The notes below the pieces were generated by a model, which saw only the letters and a list, made by a program, of their open reading frames with translations, ran no database searches and had not been told where the DNA came from. Below, piece by piece: positions 35,630 to 47,370 of a stretch of DNA of 64,000 nt. Source of the stretch: Buxus sempervirens (Eukaryota; Streptophyta; Magnoliopsida; Buxales; Buxaceae); NCBI GenBank assembly GCA_947561395.2, contig OX387193.1, forward strand, positions 35,414,255 to 35,478,254, given 5' to 3'. A program made the translations under genes and the position numbers. Every line of letters starts with the position of its first letter. Position 1 is the first letter of the stretch.

Positions 35630-36537
35630 ATTGCCACCAGACTCATGTTTAAAGCCCAAATGTATGCTTGCTACTCCAACACACCTTCCCCGCATGAGCA
35701 CCACTTAAATAACTCGATCCCATGCTTGACACACCGCCGAACCACCATAAATCAATTAATTGCAATTTAATAATATTTCTTTTTTTTTTAAATAAACTTT
35801 TCCCATCTGGTTCGACCCAAAAGTCCCCGGCTTAACTCCTTGGTCTACTTTCTCTACCAAATTACCAATTAACCTTAATTTAATTACTAAACTAATAAAT
35901 TTTAATTTCATTAAAATTTTGGGATTTTACATAATATTATATCCAAAATTATATAGATAATTAAATAAATGAATAAGTGTGATTTTGAATAATTGAAATT
36001 AAAATAATAACTTTAATTAATTGGAAGAATAATGTTAATTTGGGAAATTAGTGAAAGTAAATAATAATTCAAAATCATATTATAAACAGATACAATAAGA
36101 AGATTAAATTTGAATTTAGAAGACATCTAATGGTTAAATAAGGTTTAACTAAAGAAAGGGCATTTCGGTAATTTTATAGTTAGGTAAATTAATGAATTAT
36201 GTAAGGAAATAATAATTTGACTTAAAAACATAATTAGACATGACTTGGGTCTAATTTGGATTCAAATAACATGATTTATGGCCTAATAGGTGAGAAGAGG
36301 ACCTATTTGTAATTATAAGTAATTAGGGGCCTTAAATTTAGGAGTAAAAGAGATTTTGGGGTGATTTAGTGATATTTAAAAATATGGAGTTAAATTAGCA
36401 CGAAAATTGATTTAATTAGAAGTTTCTTGTTATAGGGGATTTAGGAGAAAGAAATTAGAAGGACAGTTGAGGTAAAATAGGAAGTAGGATTAATAGAAAG
36501 GTTTCTAATTAAATAAGGAGTCTTACTTGGGTGTAAA

Positions 36538-36544
36538 TATAAAA
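36538..36544 (+). promoter_or_regulatory. TATA box of K LTR 23323-42432
   Basis: TATAAAAGAG at 36538. The expected donor position (about 36648) reads AGAGAAGTAGCA, so the GT has been lost in this copy. Confidence 0.45.
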
Positions 36545-39500
36545 GAGAATGATAGTAATATTTTAGGGTTTTTGGTTGATCACCACAGCTGGAAGAAAAA
36601 GAGGAAAGAGGGAGAGAGCTCTTGGACGTGGAGAAGATGAAGGAAAAGAGAAGTAGCAACCCTTCTCTTGGCAAAATCTGCATGTTTTACTGGTTAGACG
36701 ACAAATATTATGTTCTTAGATTTCTGGATGTTTGAAGAAATACGTTGATGATGATTTGGATGTACTTAGTTGAGGTTTAACAGTAGGAGAAACACATCTT
36801 GTTATTCACGTATAGTTTTCTGATTTCTTTATAGTTTGATGAAAAACCTTAACTTGATCATATAGAATTGTTAGATTTGTTGGAAGGTTTTACAATATAC
36901 TTATATTGATTTTGGAAAGGTTGGAACTGATTGTTGTTGATAGAAAGTTATTTTTGAAGATTTATGAAGAAGTCGGATTTCTGTAAAATTGCCGTAATTT
37001 GTGAAACTAAACGATCGCCTACCACATCGCTTAGGCGCCCTTGATGAGCACTGTCCTTGTTAAGATCGCTTGAGCGATCGTTAAATGTTCATATTGTTAA
37101 GCCACCTGTCACAGATCACCTGAGCAAGCTAGTGAGCGACCATGAATTACTCGAATTTGATCAACCGCTTACCTAGACCGCTTGAGCGATCAACCTATTT
37201 GAGAAAAATACCTAGTTTTCAAATATAAAATGATTCTTGGAGGAATCCAACACATGTATAAATAAGTTTTCAGCATTTAGAAATTGTTTTTAGAGGCCGA
37301 ATGATTTTGTGAAAATTTTATAAGGTTTTGGGTATGTTTTACTGAAATAACTCATGTTTTGATTTTCCAAGAGGGAATTTGATCTTAGATTTGATTTGTT
37401 TTGTAAGTTGTTGGTTTGTAACACTTGTAAAGTATGTTTTGATGATATTTTAAGTTCTGAAACAGTAAGGAAGTATTTTCTACAGATTTTGGGTAGATTG
37501 AGTGTAGTGCCCCAGATCCGGGTCTGCCCTATCACGGCACCAACCCGTACCTGAGACCTACTTATGGGCCCAAAAGAACTTGATAAACACAATTAACGTG
37601 GGCAATTACGAAGTAATAATCAGAGTGCATAAGCAATAAGAAGCATGGAATAAAAATTTCCATATAACAAAAGATCATCTATGTAATAACTCCAAAAGAT
37701 AACATCTGTGTAAACAAGAAGGCAACTAAGATCTCTCCACTTCTCTTCCTCACATGTACAGACATATACTAAAGTGATAATCTAAAGCTAACTCTCAAGT
37801 CTACAAATTCAAAAAGAATAATTACATCCCATTTATAGTTTCTAGAAACTAAATATCATAACACAAAGAGAACCCTACTACGGGTAGTAGAAGTCCTCGG
37901 GCCCATGCTCAAGCTCACCCTCAATATCTGCCCTAGTATGTGGCTCACCAAGCGGATTTGAAAACAAATCCAGTAAAACAAAATGCGTGAGACTTAAAGT
38001 CCCAGTAAGTAGCAAACATGCATGAATGGAAGCAGTTGATGCAATTCATATAACATCATGAATAAAAACAGTTTATGCAATTCATTTAGAATCATGAACA
38101 AAAGTAGTTTATGCAATTCATATAACTTCATGAATAAAAGCATTTCATGTAATTAATATTCTCAATTCATGCATCTAAATAATATAACACATAAAATTTG
38201 CTCGATAGACCCAATCATTTACTACAAGTATATCTTGGTAGAACTCATAACGTAAAACAAACCTTTCGCATTGGTTACTAGAACCAATGCCTCATTGCAG
38301 AATCCAAGAGAGTGTTTTCAATGCAAAACCAATTTCCCAATTCACAAATCAAGTGCAATTCCCCATCCACTGCCATTTAACCAAGGCTAAGTGAGAATAC
38401 ACGTTCACTGCCGAGTGGGACTATTCATCCACTACCAAGTGCCAAGTGGGACTACTCGTCCACTACTAAGTGCCAAGTGGGACTACTCATCCACTGCCAT
38501 TCCCTAGGCCAGGTGCCTAGTCAACTCACATTAGAAAGTTCATCATATCTTTACCAAAATCACATCAATATGCACAAAACGTAAGAAATAACCAATAAGA
38601 ACTTCACATCCAAAGCCAAATCAACATAAAATACTTACACCATAAAGCCCACAAAACATAAACCAGGGCTGAGTGGAATTCGCCATCCACTGGCATTCAA
38701 ACAAGGTTAGGTGAGATCACACATTCATTGCCAATTAAGCCAAGGCTAAGCACCTTGTCAAATTCATAAGAAATCTCAACCCTATCTTTAATAAACCCAC
38801 ATCAAGCAAACAAATAGCTATAAATTCCACAAATTATGTATTCAAGGAGTGGAATAATCTTAGGATCCCCAATAAGGTCACCATACCAAAAATCAACGAA
38901 TTCCGAGACAAAAAGTTTCGAACCTCAAAAATATTCTTAGTCTGGTTAAAAACGTTGACTTTTGGGTATACAATTTTTTAGACAAATCTACAAGGAGTTT
39001 CGGGCTCAATTTCTGGCTATAATCTAATGAAGGGTAAACAACTTTTCTAAACTTTTATGGGCTTCTGAATCACTCATTTGGGTATCAAACTCAAAAAGTA
39101 GCTTTTGGTGAAAATCGGGGAAACTGGAAATTTAGGCATGAACTGGAAAGTTGACTTTTTATTGGTTCCAAATGGAGGGTAAAACCTTATTTACATGTAA
39201 AGACTTAAGTAAATGGAGTAATAAATATACAGGACATGTAAACCTTATTTCCAAATGGGTCTTGGAATTGTCTTTCACGTAATAAGGGTGCTGTGTAGAA
39301 GGCTTAGGTTGTTTGGGAAAGGGTTGGGAAGAAAAGGGTGAAAAGCTGTCAAAAACAGGGTCCACGATTAGCTCTTGGATTAATCACCTAGGGGCGATTA
39401 GCCCTAACGTTCGGGCGTTAAAGCCAAGGTTCGCGCGTCCAGGTCTAAAACAGGGCCAACGTGCGCGCATCTAGTTCAATGTTCGCGTGCTCAGTTCATG

Positions 39501-40127
39501 ATTAGTCTCGCGATTAATCGCAAGACTAATCCTGTCCTTAACAGAAACTGATTTTCTGGGGTTTTGACTCAGGATTAATCGCCCATCTCCAGGGTTAATC
39601 GCCAGCTCGGGTTCTTAAAATTTTTTGGCTATTTTCCAACACCAAACCCATACAAACCACACCCAACCTTTCTAATACCAAATGAGATAATTATAAAACA
39701 TCCAACATGCTCAAAAACACCTCCCAACACAGGAATCCATCCCAAATCCTCATGAACATAAATCCAACATATAAAACATCATTCAAGATACCAAACTCAA
39801 AACCTAATCTGAAATATAATCAATAGAGGTTGCAAACCCAAGGCAATCAATAGAAAAATACACAATATTGTTATACAACCCAAACCCTACAAATATTTGA
39901 AGCAAAACCTCACATGCAAGTGATTTCCCAGTTTATTCAAACCTTAGGAGAGAGAAATACGAAAATCCATGGCAAATCAATATAAACTAAACAAGATAGT
40001 TAGATAAACCAAACCCTACGAATTTTCGAGGCAAAGCCCAACATGTAAGAGATTTTCTTGTTTAACCAAACCCTCGGAGAGAGAAATACGAAAATCCAAT
40101 AAATTCATTTTAGTTTGAAGGGTTTGC

Positions 40128-40299
40128 TACTTACATGATTAATGGAGAAGCTCACTTCTCTTTAATCTCTCCTCTTCTTCTCCTTCTTCTTCAAGCCTTT
40201 AAGCAAGCTCCCACTCTTCTCCTCTTGTTCTATACATCCAAGACAAGGAAAAGAAGGTTCTCCAAACACTAGATATTTTAGTTAGGGCATTCTTTTATA
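40128..40299 (-). promoter_or_regulatory. TATA box and donor-like site of K LTR 37503-41629
   Basis: Minus strand TATAAAAG at 40299 and AATCAT|GTAAGTAGCA with GT at 40134-40133, only about 160 bp apart. The sister copy has the same short spacing. Confidence 0.5.
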
Positions 40300-40370
40300 T
40301 GCCCAACTTTTGTTTATCAAAGTTGCCCCTCAACAAGCCTTTTATTCTCACTAAACTCTTGGGTGTACCT

Positions 40371-41370
40371 AAGGGTTATCAAGGGGGTACCTTAGTGTTA
40401 GGTGGTAGGTACCTTAGTGTTATTTGAGGGGTACCTTGGTGTTTCAAGGGGGTTTACCTTAGTTATTCCAAGGGGTATACTTTAGGTATGCTTAGGGGTG
40501 GTACCTTAGTTATAGAAGGGGTGTACCTTAGTTATATAAGGGGGTACCTCTAGGTAATACAAGGGGTATACCATAGGAAATGTAAGGGGTGTACCTTAGT
40601 TATATTAAGGGGGTACTTTAGTTATACAAGAAGGAGGAAGGGGGGGGTACCTTAGTTATATAAGAGGGGTACTTTAGCTATACAAGAAGGGGGTACCTTA
40701 GTTATATAAGGGGGGTACTCTAGTTATACAAAGGGGGTACCTTGGTTATATAAGAGGGGTACCTTAGCTATGTAAGGGGGTGTACCTTAGGTGAAACAAG
40801 GGGTACCTTAGGTATTTAAGTGGCGTACCATAGGCAATATGAGGGGGTACTTTAGGTATATAAGGGGAGTACTTTGGGGAATGCAAGTGGAGTACCTTAG
40901 GCAATACAAGGGGGTACTTTAGGTATACAAGTGAGGTACCTTGGGGAATACAAGTGGGGTACCTTAGGTGAAACAAGAGGGTACCTTAGATAAAATGGTG
41001 GGGTACCTTAGGTAAAACAATGGGGTACCTTAAGTAACACGAGGGGGTACCTTCAGTATATTGAAAGGGTACCTTAGGCATACAATGGGGGTACTTTAAG
41101 TATATTTGGGAGGGTACCTTAATTATAATTGGGGGATGCTTTAGGTAACACATGGGGGTATTTTCGTTAATACATGGGGATACTTTAGGTAACACTTAGG
41201 CGATACTTTGGGTAATGCATGAGTGTACCTTGGGTAATACTTGGGTGTACTCTAGGTATACTTCAGTGGTACCTTATGTAGTATATGGGTATGCTTTGGG
41301 TAATACAGGAGTATACCTTAGACATACAATAGATGTACCTTAGGTATTTGTATGGGATACTTTAGGTACA
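40371..41370. repeat. Minisatellite, 21-23 bp units with ggtacctta core
   Basis: About 45 degenerate units of the form ggggtaccttagntatanaag. Many keep a KpnI-type GGTACC. The unit length is near a multiple of three, so the minus strand shows short pseudo-repetitive frames that are not genes. The array lies upstream of the TATA box, i.e. in the likely U3 region of the minus-strand LTR. Confidence 0.92.
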
Positions 41371-42432
41371 CTTAACTCTAATTTTTCAGAATTTGATTTC
41401 CAATTCACTAAATCTAATTAGAGGATACCTTAGCTAATTGTAATTAAGACATAGCACTAACTAAGCTTACCTTAATAACTTCAATAAAGTTCAATGTGAT
41501 TTCCCTAAATCCTTAAGTATAATCCACATTTACCCCATCTTCATAACACAAGTACTTAATTAGTCTAATAATCCCACTTTAGATAATTAAGCTTAATAAT
41601 TAAGATATAATCCAGGTCGGGGTTTTACATTGAGCTTATTATGTGGATTTTGACGGTTTTGTGTAATATTGGTTTTTCTCCATGAGGGAGGGTATTTATC
41701 TTATTCCTGCATGCACCTCAACTAGATGATGGCACGTGAGCCGTTATTGGCCGTGTTTTAAGCCAATTAATGGTGAACACGTGAGCCGTTATTGGCCGTG
41801 TCTTAAGCCAATTAATGGCGAACATGTGAACCGTTATTGGCCGTGTCTTTAGCCAACTATTGACATTGATATTGACCATGAGGGTAATGTTTATTGATAT
41901 CTTGCCATGAGGGCAAAAAGCATATGTTTATCTCTATGAGGGAGTGATTTGCCAAGAAGGCACTATTGATATTGACAATTGGCCATGAGGGCTGTGAATT
42001 CCTTGCCATGAGGGCATTACACACGTATTGGTCATGAGGACCACCTGTTTTGATTTGATTGTGTTTTAGTGGGCTTAGCTTGTTATGGATCCATAGTTTA
42101 GCTAGTAGTGAAGTGTGTTATGCATTTCCTCCATGATGGAGAGGCCTTCCATGAGGGATGAGCTGCAACAACTCCACTTCCACCATGAGGGTGAGGTTTA
42201 CTATATTTCCACCATAAGGGTGATGTCTCTTTATTCCACCATGAGGGTGATGATACGGTCGGATGTTGCAGTTTTTTCTTAGACTAGATTGTTGGGACTA
42301 GGTCTTGACCTTTCAAAGTGGTCATATTTCATGAATCCTGTGATATCACAACTGTTTGGCTTGGATTGATTTTCATGATGAGATTAACGGTATGGTTTGG
42401 ATTTGATTTGTTCGGAAAATATTGGTTAAATG

Positions 42433-42654
42433 TGTAACGACCCAACCCAGCGAGGTATTGTCCGTTTTGGGCCTCAGCCCGCACGGTTTTGTCCTCAAAA
42501 GGCTCCTCGCTTGGTTAAGTGTTCTCATTAACTCTTATACCATACTGATTATTCATCCGTTTCCAATGTAAGACCAGGATATCACAATCTCTCCCCCTTC
42601 AAGGCTGCACGTCCCCGTGCAGTGGCCACCTAGAAGCCTGCCAGCCTTTCATGG
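42433..42654 (-). mobile_element. End of an LTR of another type, cut after 222 bp
   Basis: It starts TGTAACGACCC after possible TSD aaatg (42428-42432). The text (gaggtattgtccg, then aaggctgcacgt) is of a kind common in plant LTR ends but differs from the K copies around it. It is cut at 42655 by a K LTR, and the rest is not in the window or lies beyond its right end. Confidence 0.55.
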
Positions 42655-43263
42655 TGTAACGCCCCGGTTCCGGGTCCATTCCCAAACCCGAGGTGTTATG
42701 GTAAATAAGCAAAGCAACTAAAGAATCTGGATAATTTAAAACTTTTTCTAAATTTATAATCAGAGTAAATGCGGAAACTTGAATTCAAATTCTCTTTATT
42801 ATTCAACAATTATGATTCACAAGGATTTCAATTCCATGAACAACCTACAACTATATAGACTACCCATTTACAATTAGCCCAAAATTTGACGTCCTCGCCA
42901 AGAGTACCTGAAAAATGAGAAGAAACCGGAGTGAGAATAAATCTCAACAAGTAGCAATGTGCATGATGTAAAACAGTCCATAATTTTACAATAATAGTCA
43001 TGAGGTGAACGATAAAACCAACCACGATAATACGATGATATAACAATAACAAATACCAATCCAAAACAAACATGTGTGACATAATAAGACTCGTAAACTG
43101 AAACCACTTAATAAGATATTCTTGCCCTCATAGTTCGCCACATCACGACTTACATGATAGATGGAGCCCGCACCTGCAGTCACTACCATCTCCTTTGTCA
43201 ACCATCAACGCGGACCACCCACGAATGGGTTGGCGAGTACAATCATCAGTCCAAATAAAATCC
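42655..43263 (-). mobile_element. K LTR (subgroup IV), minus strand, cut by the gap
   Basis: It starts TGTAACGCCCCGG with probable left TSD catgg (42650-42654). It matches 45143-45377 and 48100-48300. It carries the acceptor-like module in reverse near 42905-42960. The remainder is hidden by the run of N and by the next insertion. Confidence 0.75.
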
Positions 43264-43463
43264 NNNNNNNNNNNNNNNNNNNNNNNNNNNNNNNNNNNNN
43301 NNNNNNNNNNNNNNNNNNNNNNNNNNNNNNNNNNNNNNNNNNNNNNNNNNNNNNNNNNNNNNNNNNNNNNNNNNNNNNNNNNNNNNNNNNNNNNNNNNNN
43401 NNNNNNNNNNNNNNNNNNNNNNNNNNNNNNNNNNNNNNNNNNNNNNNNNNNNNNNNNNNNNNN
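43264..43463. other. Assembly gap, 200 N
   Basis: Exactly 200 N, which looks like a fixed-size scaffold gap rather than a measured length. The sequence changes from a minus-strand K LTR 3' end to a plus-strand K LTR 5' region across it, so at least one insertion edge is hidden inside. Confidence 0.95.
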
Positions 43464-44729
43464 TTTTATTATGAGGAATTGGTAAAGAAAACAATAATCC
43501 AATTCATATTATAAAGATAAATAATAAGGGGATTAAATATGGGAAATTTGGAAGAAATTCAATGGTTAAATATGATTTAATTAAAGAAAGGGTATTTTAG
43601 TCTTTTCCTAATAGGCCAATTAATAAATTGATTAATTAAAATAATTATTAGACTTAAAATTTTAATTAAACCTAAGTTGGGTTCAATTTGAATTTAAATA
43701 TCATGATTTATAGTTTAATATGTGAGAAAAAGGCCTATTGGTAATTATACTTAATCAGGGGCCTTAAATTTGGAAATACGAGTGGTTTTGGGATGATTTA
43801 GTAATATTTAAAAATAGGAATTAAAAATAGCATGAAAGAAATTAAAATAGTAGTTTCTTTTATAGGGAAGTTAGGAAAAGGATTTAAAATGAGAGTTGAG
43901 ATAAAATAGGAAAGTTGGATTAGTAGGGAAGTTTCCAAATACAATTAGGACTCCTAATTGGGTGATTGTATAAAAGAAAAGAGTTAGAGAGATTTGGGGA
44001 TTTTCTTTCGGATGATCCTACAACTAGGAGAGAGAGAGAGAGGAGAACTCATGGTTGGAACTAGGAAAAAGAAGAGAGTGATCTTGATAAGCTAGATGAA
44101 GAAGAAGAAAAAAAAAAAGGATTTATTGCGTTCTAAAGCTAAGTTGTCATGACCCGGAACCAAGCCTGCCCCTCCAAGGCACAACCCGTTCCAGACCGTG
44201 GCAAGTGGGCCATTTCTCTTAACAAAACACGGAGGAATTTAAAGGGAAAAGACATGAGAGTTTAGTTACAAAAATATTTGGTGACTAGTCACTCCTCTCA
44301 ATGTATAAGGTTACAGTTCAAAACTATACAAGAATAACAAAGGAGATCCTAAGGCCTATAGTAGTCTTCCTCTCTATACCCGATGGCCTTTTCCTTTCCT
44401 TTATCCCAGCATGGTCCTTCACACCAGACGTCGATGGATCTGAAAAATAAGATAGATAACAACTGTGAGACGAATGTCTCAGTAAGCAACACATGCATGA
44501 TTCGGTAAAAACACAGTTTATGCATATATCTTTTGATAAACCATGACATGCGGGTAGTTTTTAATACTACCAAATTCACGGCATCTCATGTGTCATACAA
44601 TAGTGCATGCATGTGCCTCAGTGTACAGTTCATTAATTTATATCAATTGCAATCAATAAACATTATGATAAATGTAACGGATCCCAAGTTGTGGGGAGGA
44701 TATGAGTCTTATATCTCCAGGTCAAGGTG

Positions 44730-45137
44730 AACAAGGGTTCACTATCCCCAACTAGGGTGTACCTCTCACTCTAACATTCCATATTTACTGTTATAGCAGA
44801 ATCTAGTTCACTACCCCCCAATTTGAGGTGAACCATACATTTTACTTACCAATAATCACTTTTAAAAAGGTGCCAATTCACTACCCTCAGATTGAGGTGA
44901 ACTGCACATACTACCCACCAATACCATTCTTTGTAAAGAAGCTAGTTCACTACCCCCAAATTGAGGTGAACACTACTTCACTACCCCCAATTGAGGTGAA
45001 CAGCATACGTATCTGCCAATATTCACTCTTGTGATGGAGCTAGTTCACTACCCCCAAATTGAGGTGACCACTCATTCACTACCCCCAATTGAGGTGAACG
45101 GCATATACTGCTTACCGATATTCGCTATGTGATGGGG
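44730..45137. repeat. Tandem repeat gttcactaccccc...aggtgaac, split by an insertion
   Basis: Units of about 65-70 bp, each with agttcactaccccc and ttgaggtgaac, whose ends gttcac/gtgaac are inverted. The array is interrupted by the LTR at 45143 and continues at 58767-58865. Confidence 0.85.
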
Positions 45138-46249
45138 CCAGTTGTAGCGCCTCGGTTCCAGGTCCAATTCCCAAAACCCGAGGTGTTATGGTCAACTAAA
45201 ATATGGAATAATTTAAAACTTTTTCTAACTTTATAATCAGAGTAAATGCGGAAACTTGAATTCAAATTCTCTTTATTAATTAACAATTATGATATACAAA
45301 GATTTCAATTTACATGAGCAATCCTACATCTATATAGACTACCCAGCTACAACTAGCCCACAACTTGACGTCCTCACTGTAGACACCTGATTTTTGTACC
45401 CCTGAAATGAAGAAAATAAAAAGTCAAATTAAAAGTCAAACCTAAGGGGGTCAAAAATTTGACTTTTTGATCGGGTACAAATTGACCACCAAATTTTATA
45501 CCATTGGAAAGAGGACTTCGATATGATTCTAACGCAACTGAGTTTGCTCAAATCGGAGTCCAGATAAAGAAGTTATGGGCTGGTCAAGTCTGGAAATAGC
45601 AGAAATCAGCTTTCTGCAAAACTCCAAATTAGCTGCTCAATTGGACATCAGCAGAAAGAGCGCATCGACACGACTCCAACGCAATTGAGTTTGCTGGAAT
45701 CGGAGTCCCGGATAAGGAGATATGAGCAAAACTGGCTCCGGGACGCGACTTTGCACTTCTGCTAAAAAGCCCGAATTTGCTGCCAAACTCTAGCTCAGTA
45801 GATAGAAGATTTCAATCTGATTCCAACGCCACTAAGTTTGCTGAAATCGGATATCAAATGAAAAAGTTATGAGCAGTCAAAAATCTCGAAAAATCTGCCC
45901 ATGTGGCAAAATTGAAGAAAGGACAAAAAAATAAATAAAAATCTAAGAATAAAATAATAATATTTTGTAAATATCTAACAATTAAACTAAATCAAAAATA
46001 AAATAGAAAATAGAAAAGACATGTGTCTTCTAACAAACCAATCTTAAAGAATAAAATAATATTAAAACTTAAAGAATCTTAAGATTAAAATAAATAAAAA
46101 ATAAAGAAAAAATACTAACCACATTCGTAGGATAAGATGATGTGGAGAGATAAGAATAAAAAATATTTACGTTTTAGTTATTTCAAACAAGAAAATAAAA
46201 TTCAGTCAAAAAAGGTGATTAAAATTCAGTTTCAGGTCATTTTTTCAAC

Positions 46250-46256
46250 TATAAAA
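46250..46256 (+). promoter_or_regulatory. TATA box of solo T LTR, followed by poly-C
   Basis: CTATAAAAGG at 46249, immediately followed by a run of 19 C (46259-46277), which is a likely sequencing or slippage hot spot. The downstream 30-60 bp are pyrimidine-rich, as often seen at plant transcription starts. Confidence 0.5.
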
Positions 46257-47189
46257 GGCCCCCCCCCCCCCCCCCCCAATTTGAATCCATCAAGAAATCC
46301 CCTTTCCTTCTCCCCCTCTTGCTCTCTCCTACAGCTCCTCCCCTCTTCTTCTTGGTCTTTTCCCACGTCCAAGCTCTGCCCAATTTACATCTCCCTTAAT
46401 ACCCAAACCCCAAAATACCCTTAGGCTACCCCCAAACCATGCCCAAATTCTGCTTTTCCACCTTGTAAGCGTAGATAACCCATCGAACCTCTGCCAAAAC
46501 CAATTTAGAAAACCAGCAGAGACGCGGAAGCGCTACCAAAATTCTAGGAGAACCCCCTTTCAACTCCATTTCAGAGAATGAACGGGAGCGCGGAAGCGCT
46601 GCCAAAATCTCTCTGAAAAATCACCAGACCATGCCCCTTCATCTCACCTTCAATCTCCTTCCAATCTAAGAATAAAAGAACCCCTTTTCAAACCCAATTC
46701 GGAAAATCAAAGGAGGAGCGGAAGCGCTGCTCAAATTACTCAGGAAATCCAAAACACAACAGAAGTGAAAGGTAACACTAAAGGAATGCTTTTGGGTAAA
46801 TTTCAATAAATTCAGTTCTTTGTTAAGTTGATTTCTCTTCTTTTTTTTTTTTACTACTTCTCACCTGTTTCCTCTCTGTGGCATAATGATGAGTTCCCCA
46901 TGACAAGGGGAAGAACTCATTCAAAAGGTGGAAAAAGAGAGCCATTAGCAAAAATGAGTAAAAAGAAACCCATTCCGTGACATTTCTAAAGAAGGCAATT
47001 ATCCCTTTGAACTGTCTCATATATCCCTTACTCTCCCCTTCCCTTTCCTTCTTGAGATTGACAACAAGTGATTAAAACAAAATCTCAAATCTCCAAAGAA
47101 TGCAAGAGAGGAGAGAAGAAGGCCTTTTAGGCCAAATAAAGCAAATGGAGCACCTTGAAGATGTTGGAACCCCGACGGATCTCACCAGA

Positions 47190-47370
47190 CCTCCTAAAGG
47201 ACCTGTCGGAGTGATCCCAGTCGGAACCGGAGCAAAAAGGCGAAAACAAGCAAAAACCGCATACTCAGAGCGGTCGGCACATGACCGCAATTGATCTGCG
47301 GTCCGGTCTAAACCGCACTGCATCTGCGGTTCAAACCAAACCACAGAGCAAGTGCGGTCATATCCTTCAA
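47190..47370. repeat. gcggt/accgc word block in T LTR
   Basis: gagcggtcgg, tgaccgcaattgatctgcggt, gtctaaaccgcac and atctgcggttc: a sixfold alternation of gcggt and accgc. Its position in the LTR matches the TCCGGC block at 2530-2665. Confidence 0.6.

Larger units (their letters stand above)
23419..35931 (-). mobile_element. Solo K LTR (subgroup I), minus strand, carrying three nested LTRs
   Basis: TSD taata at 23414-23418 and 35932-35936. The left edge reads TGAAACGCC (T to A change) and the right edge TTTTGGGATTTTACA. Own sequence is 23419-24611, 27940-28336 and 33823-35931, about 3.7 kb. Its left end matches the 3' ends of 6045-9157 and 30562-33615, and its right part matches 12872-15123. 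Acceptor-like TTTTCAG (minus) is at about 23648 and the word block at 34480-34790. Confidence 0.88.
37503..41629 (-). mobile_element. Solo K LTR (subgroup III) with minisatellite
   Basis: Perfect TSD ttgag at 37498-37502 and 41630-41634. The edges read TGTAGTGCCCC and CGGGGTTTTACA on plus. Length is 4,127 bp, longer than subgroup I because of a roughly 1-kb minisatellite near its 5' end. It shares about 38860-39240 with subgroup I LTRs in reverse. Word block at 39365-39610 (words attaatcgc, ttcgggcg, cgcgcg). The closest relative is 51222-55609. Confidence 0.93.
23323..42432 (+). mobile_element. K LTR (subgroup V), plus strand, heavily interrupted, 3' end not in window
   Basis: It starts TGTAATATCCTG with probable left TSD ggcga (23318-23322). 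Its pieces are 23323-23418, 35937-37502 and 41635-42432; insertions at 23419, 37503 and 42433 separate them. The text at 35937-36660 parallels 43464-44140, another copy. A TATA box lies at 36538 and a word block at 37005-37200. The last piece has three roughly 46-bp repeats around gagccgttattggccgtg (41745-41870) and many ccatgaggg words (41680-42270). The right TSD is not visible. Confidence 0.75.

Noticed and set aside
40764-41195. Repetitive minus-strand frames rich in YLKYP and LPKVP
   Set aside because: Produced by the roughly 21-bp minisatellite unit being close to seven codons. The frame breaks wherever units are 22-23 bp.
40371-41370. Regular repeats as a CRISPR array
   Set aside because: Units are contiguous and degenerate without unique spacers, and the setting is a plant LTR.
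43143-43514. Frames running through the N gap
   Set aside because: Most of each frame is unknown bases; only LTR sequence flanks the gap.
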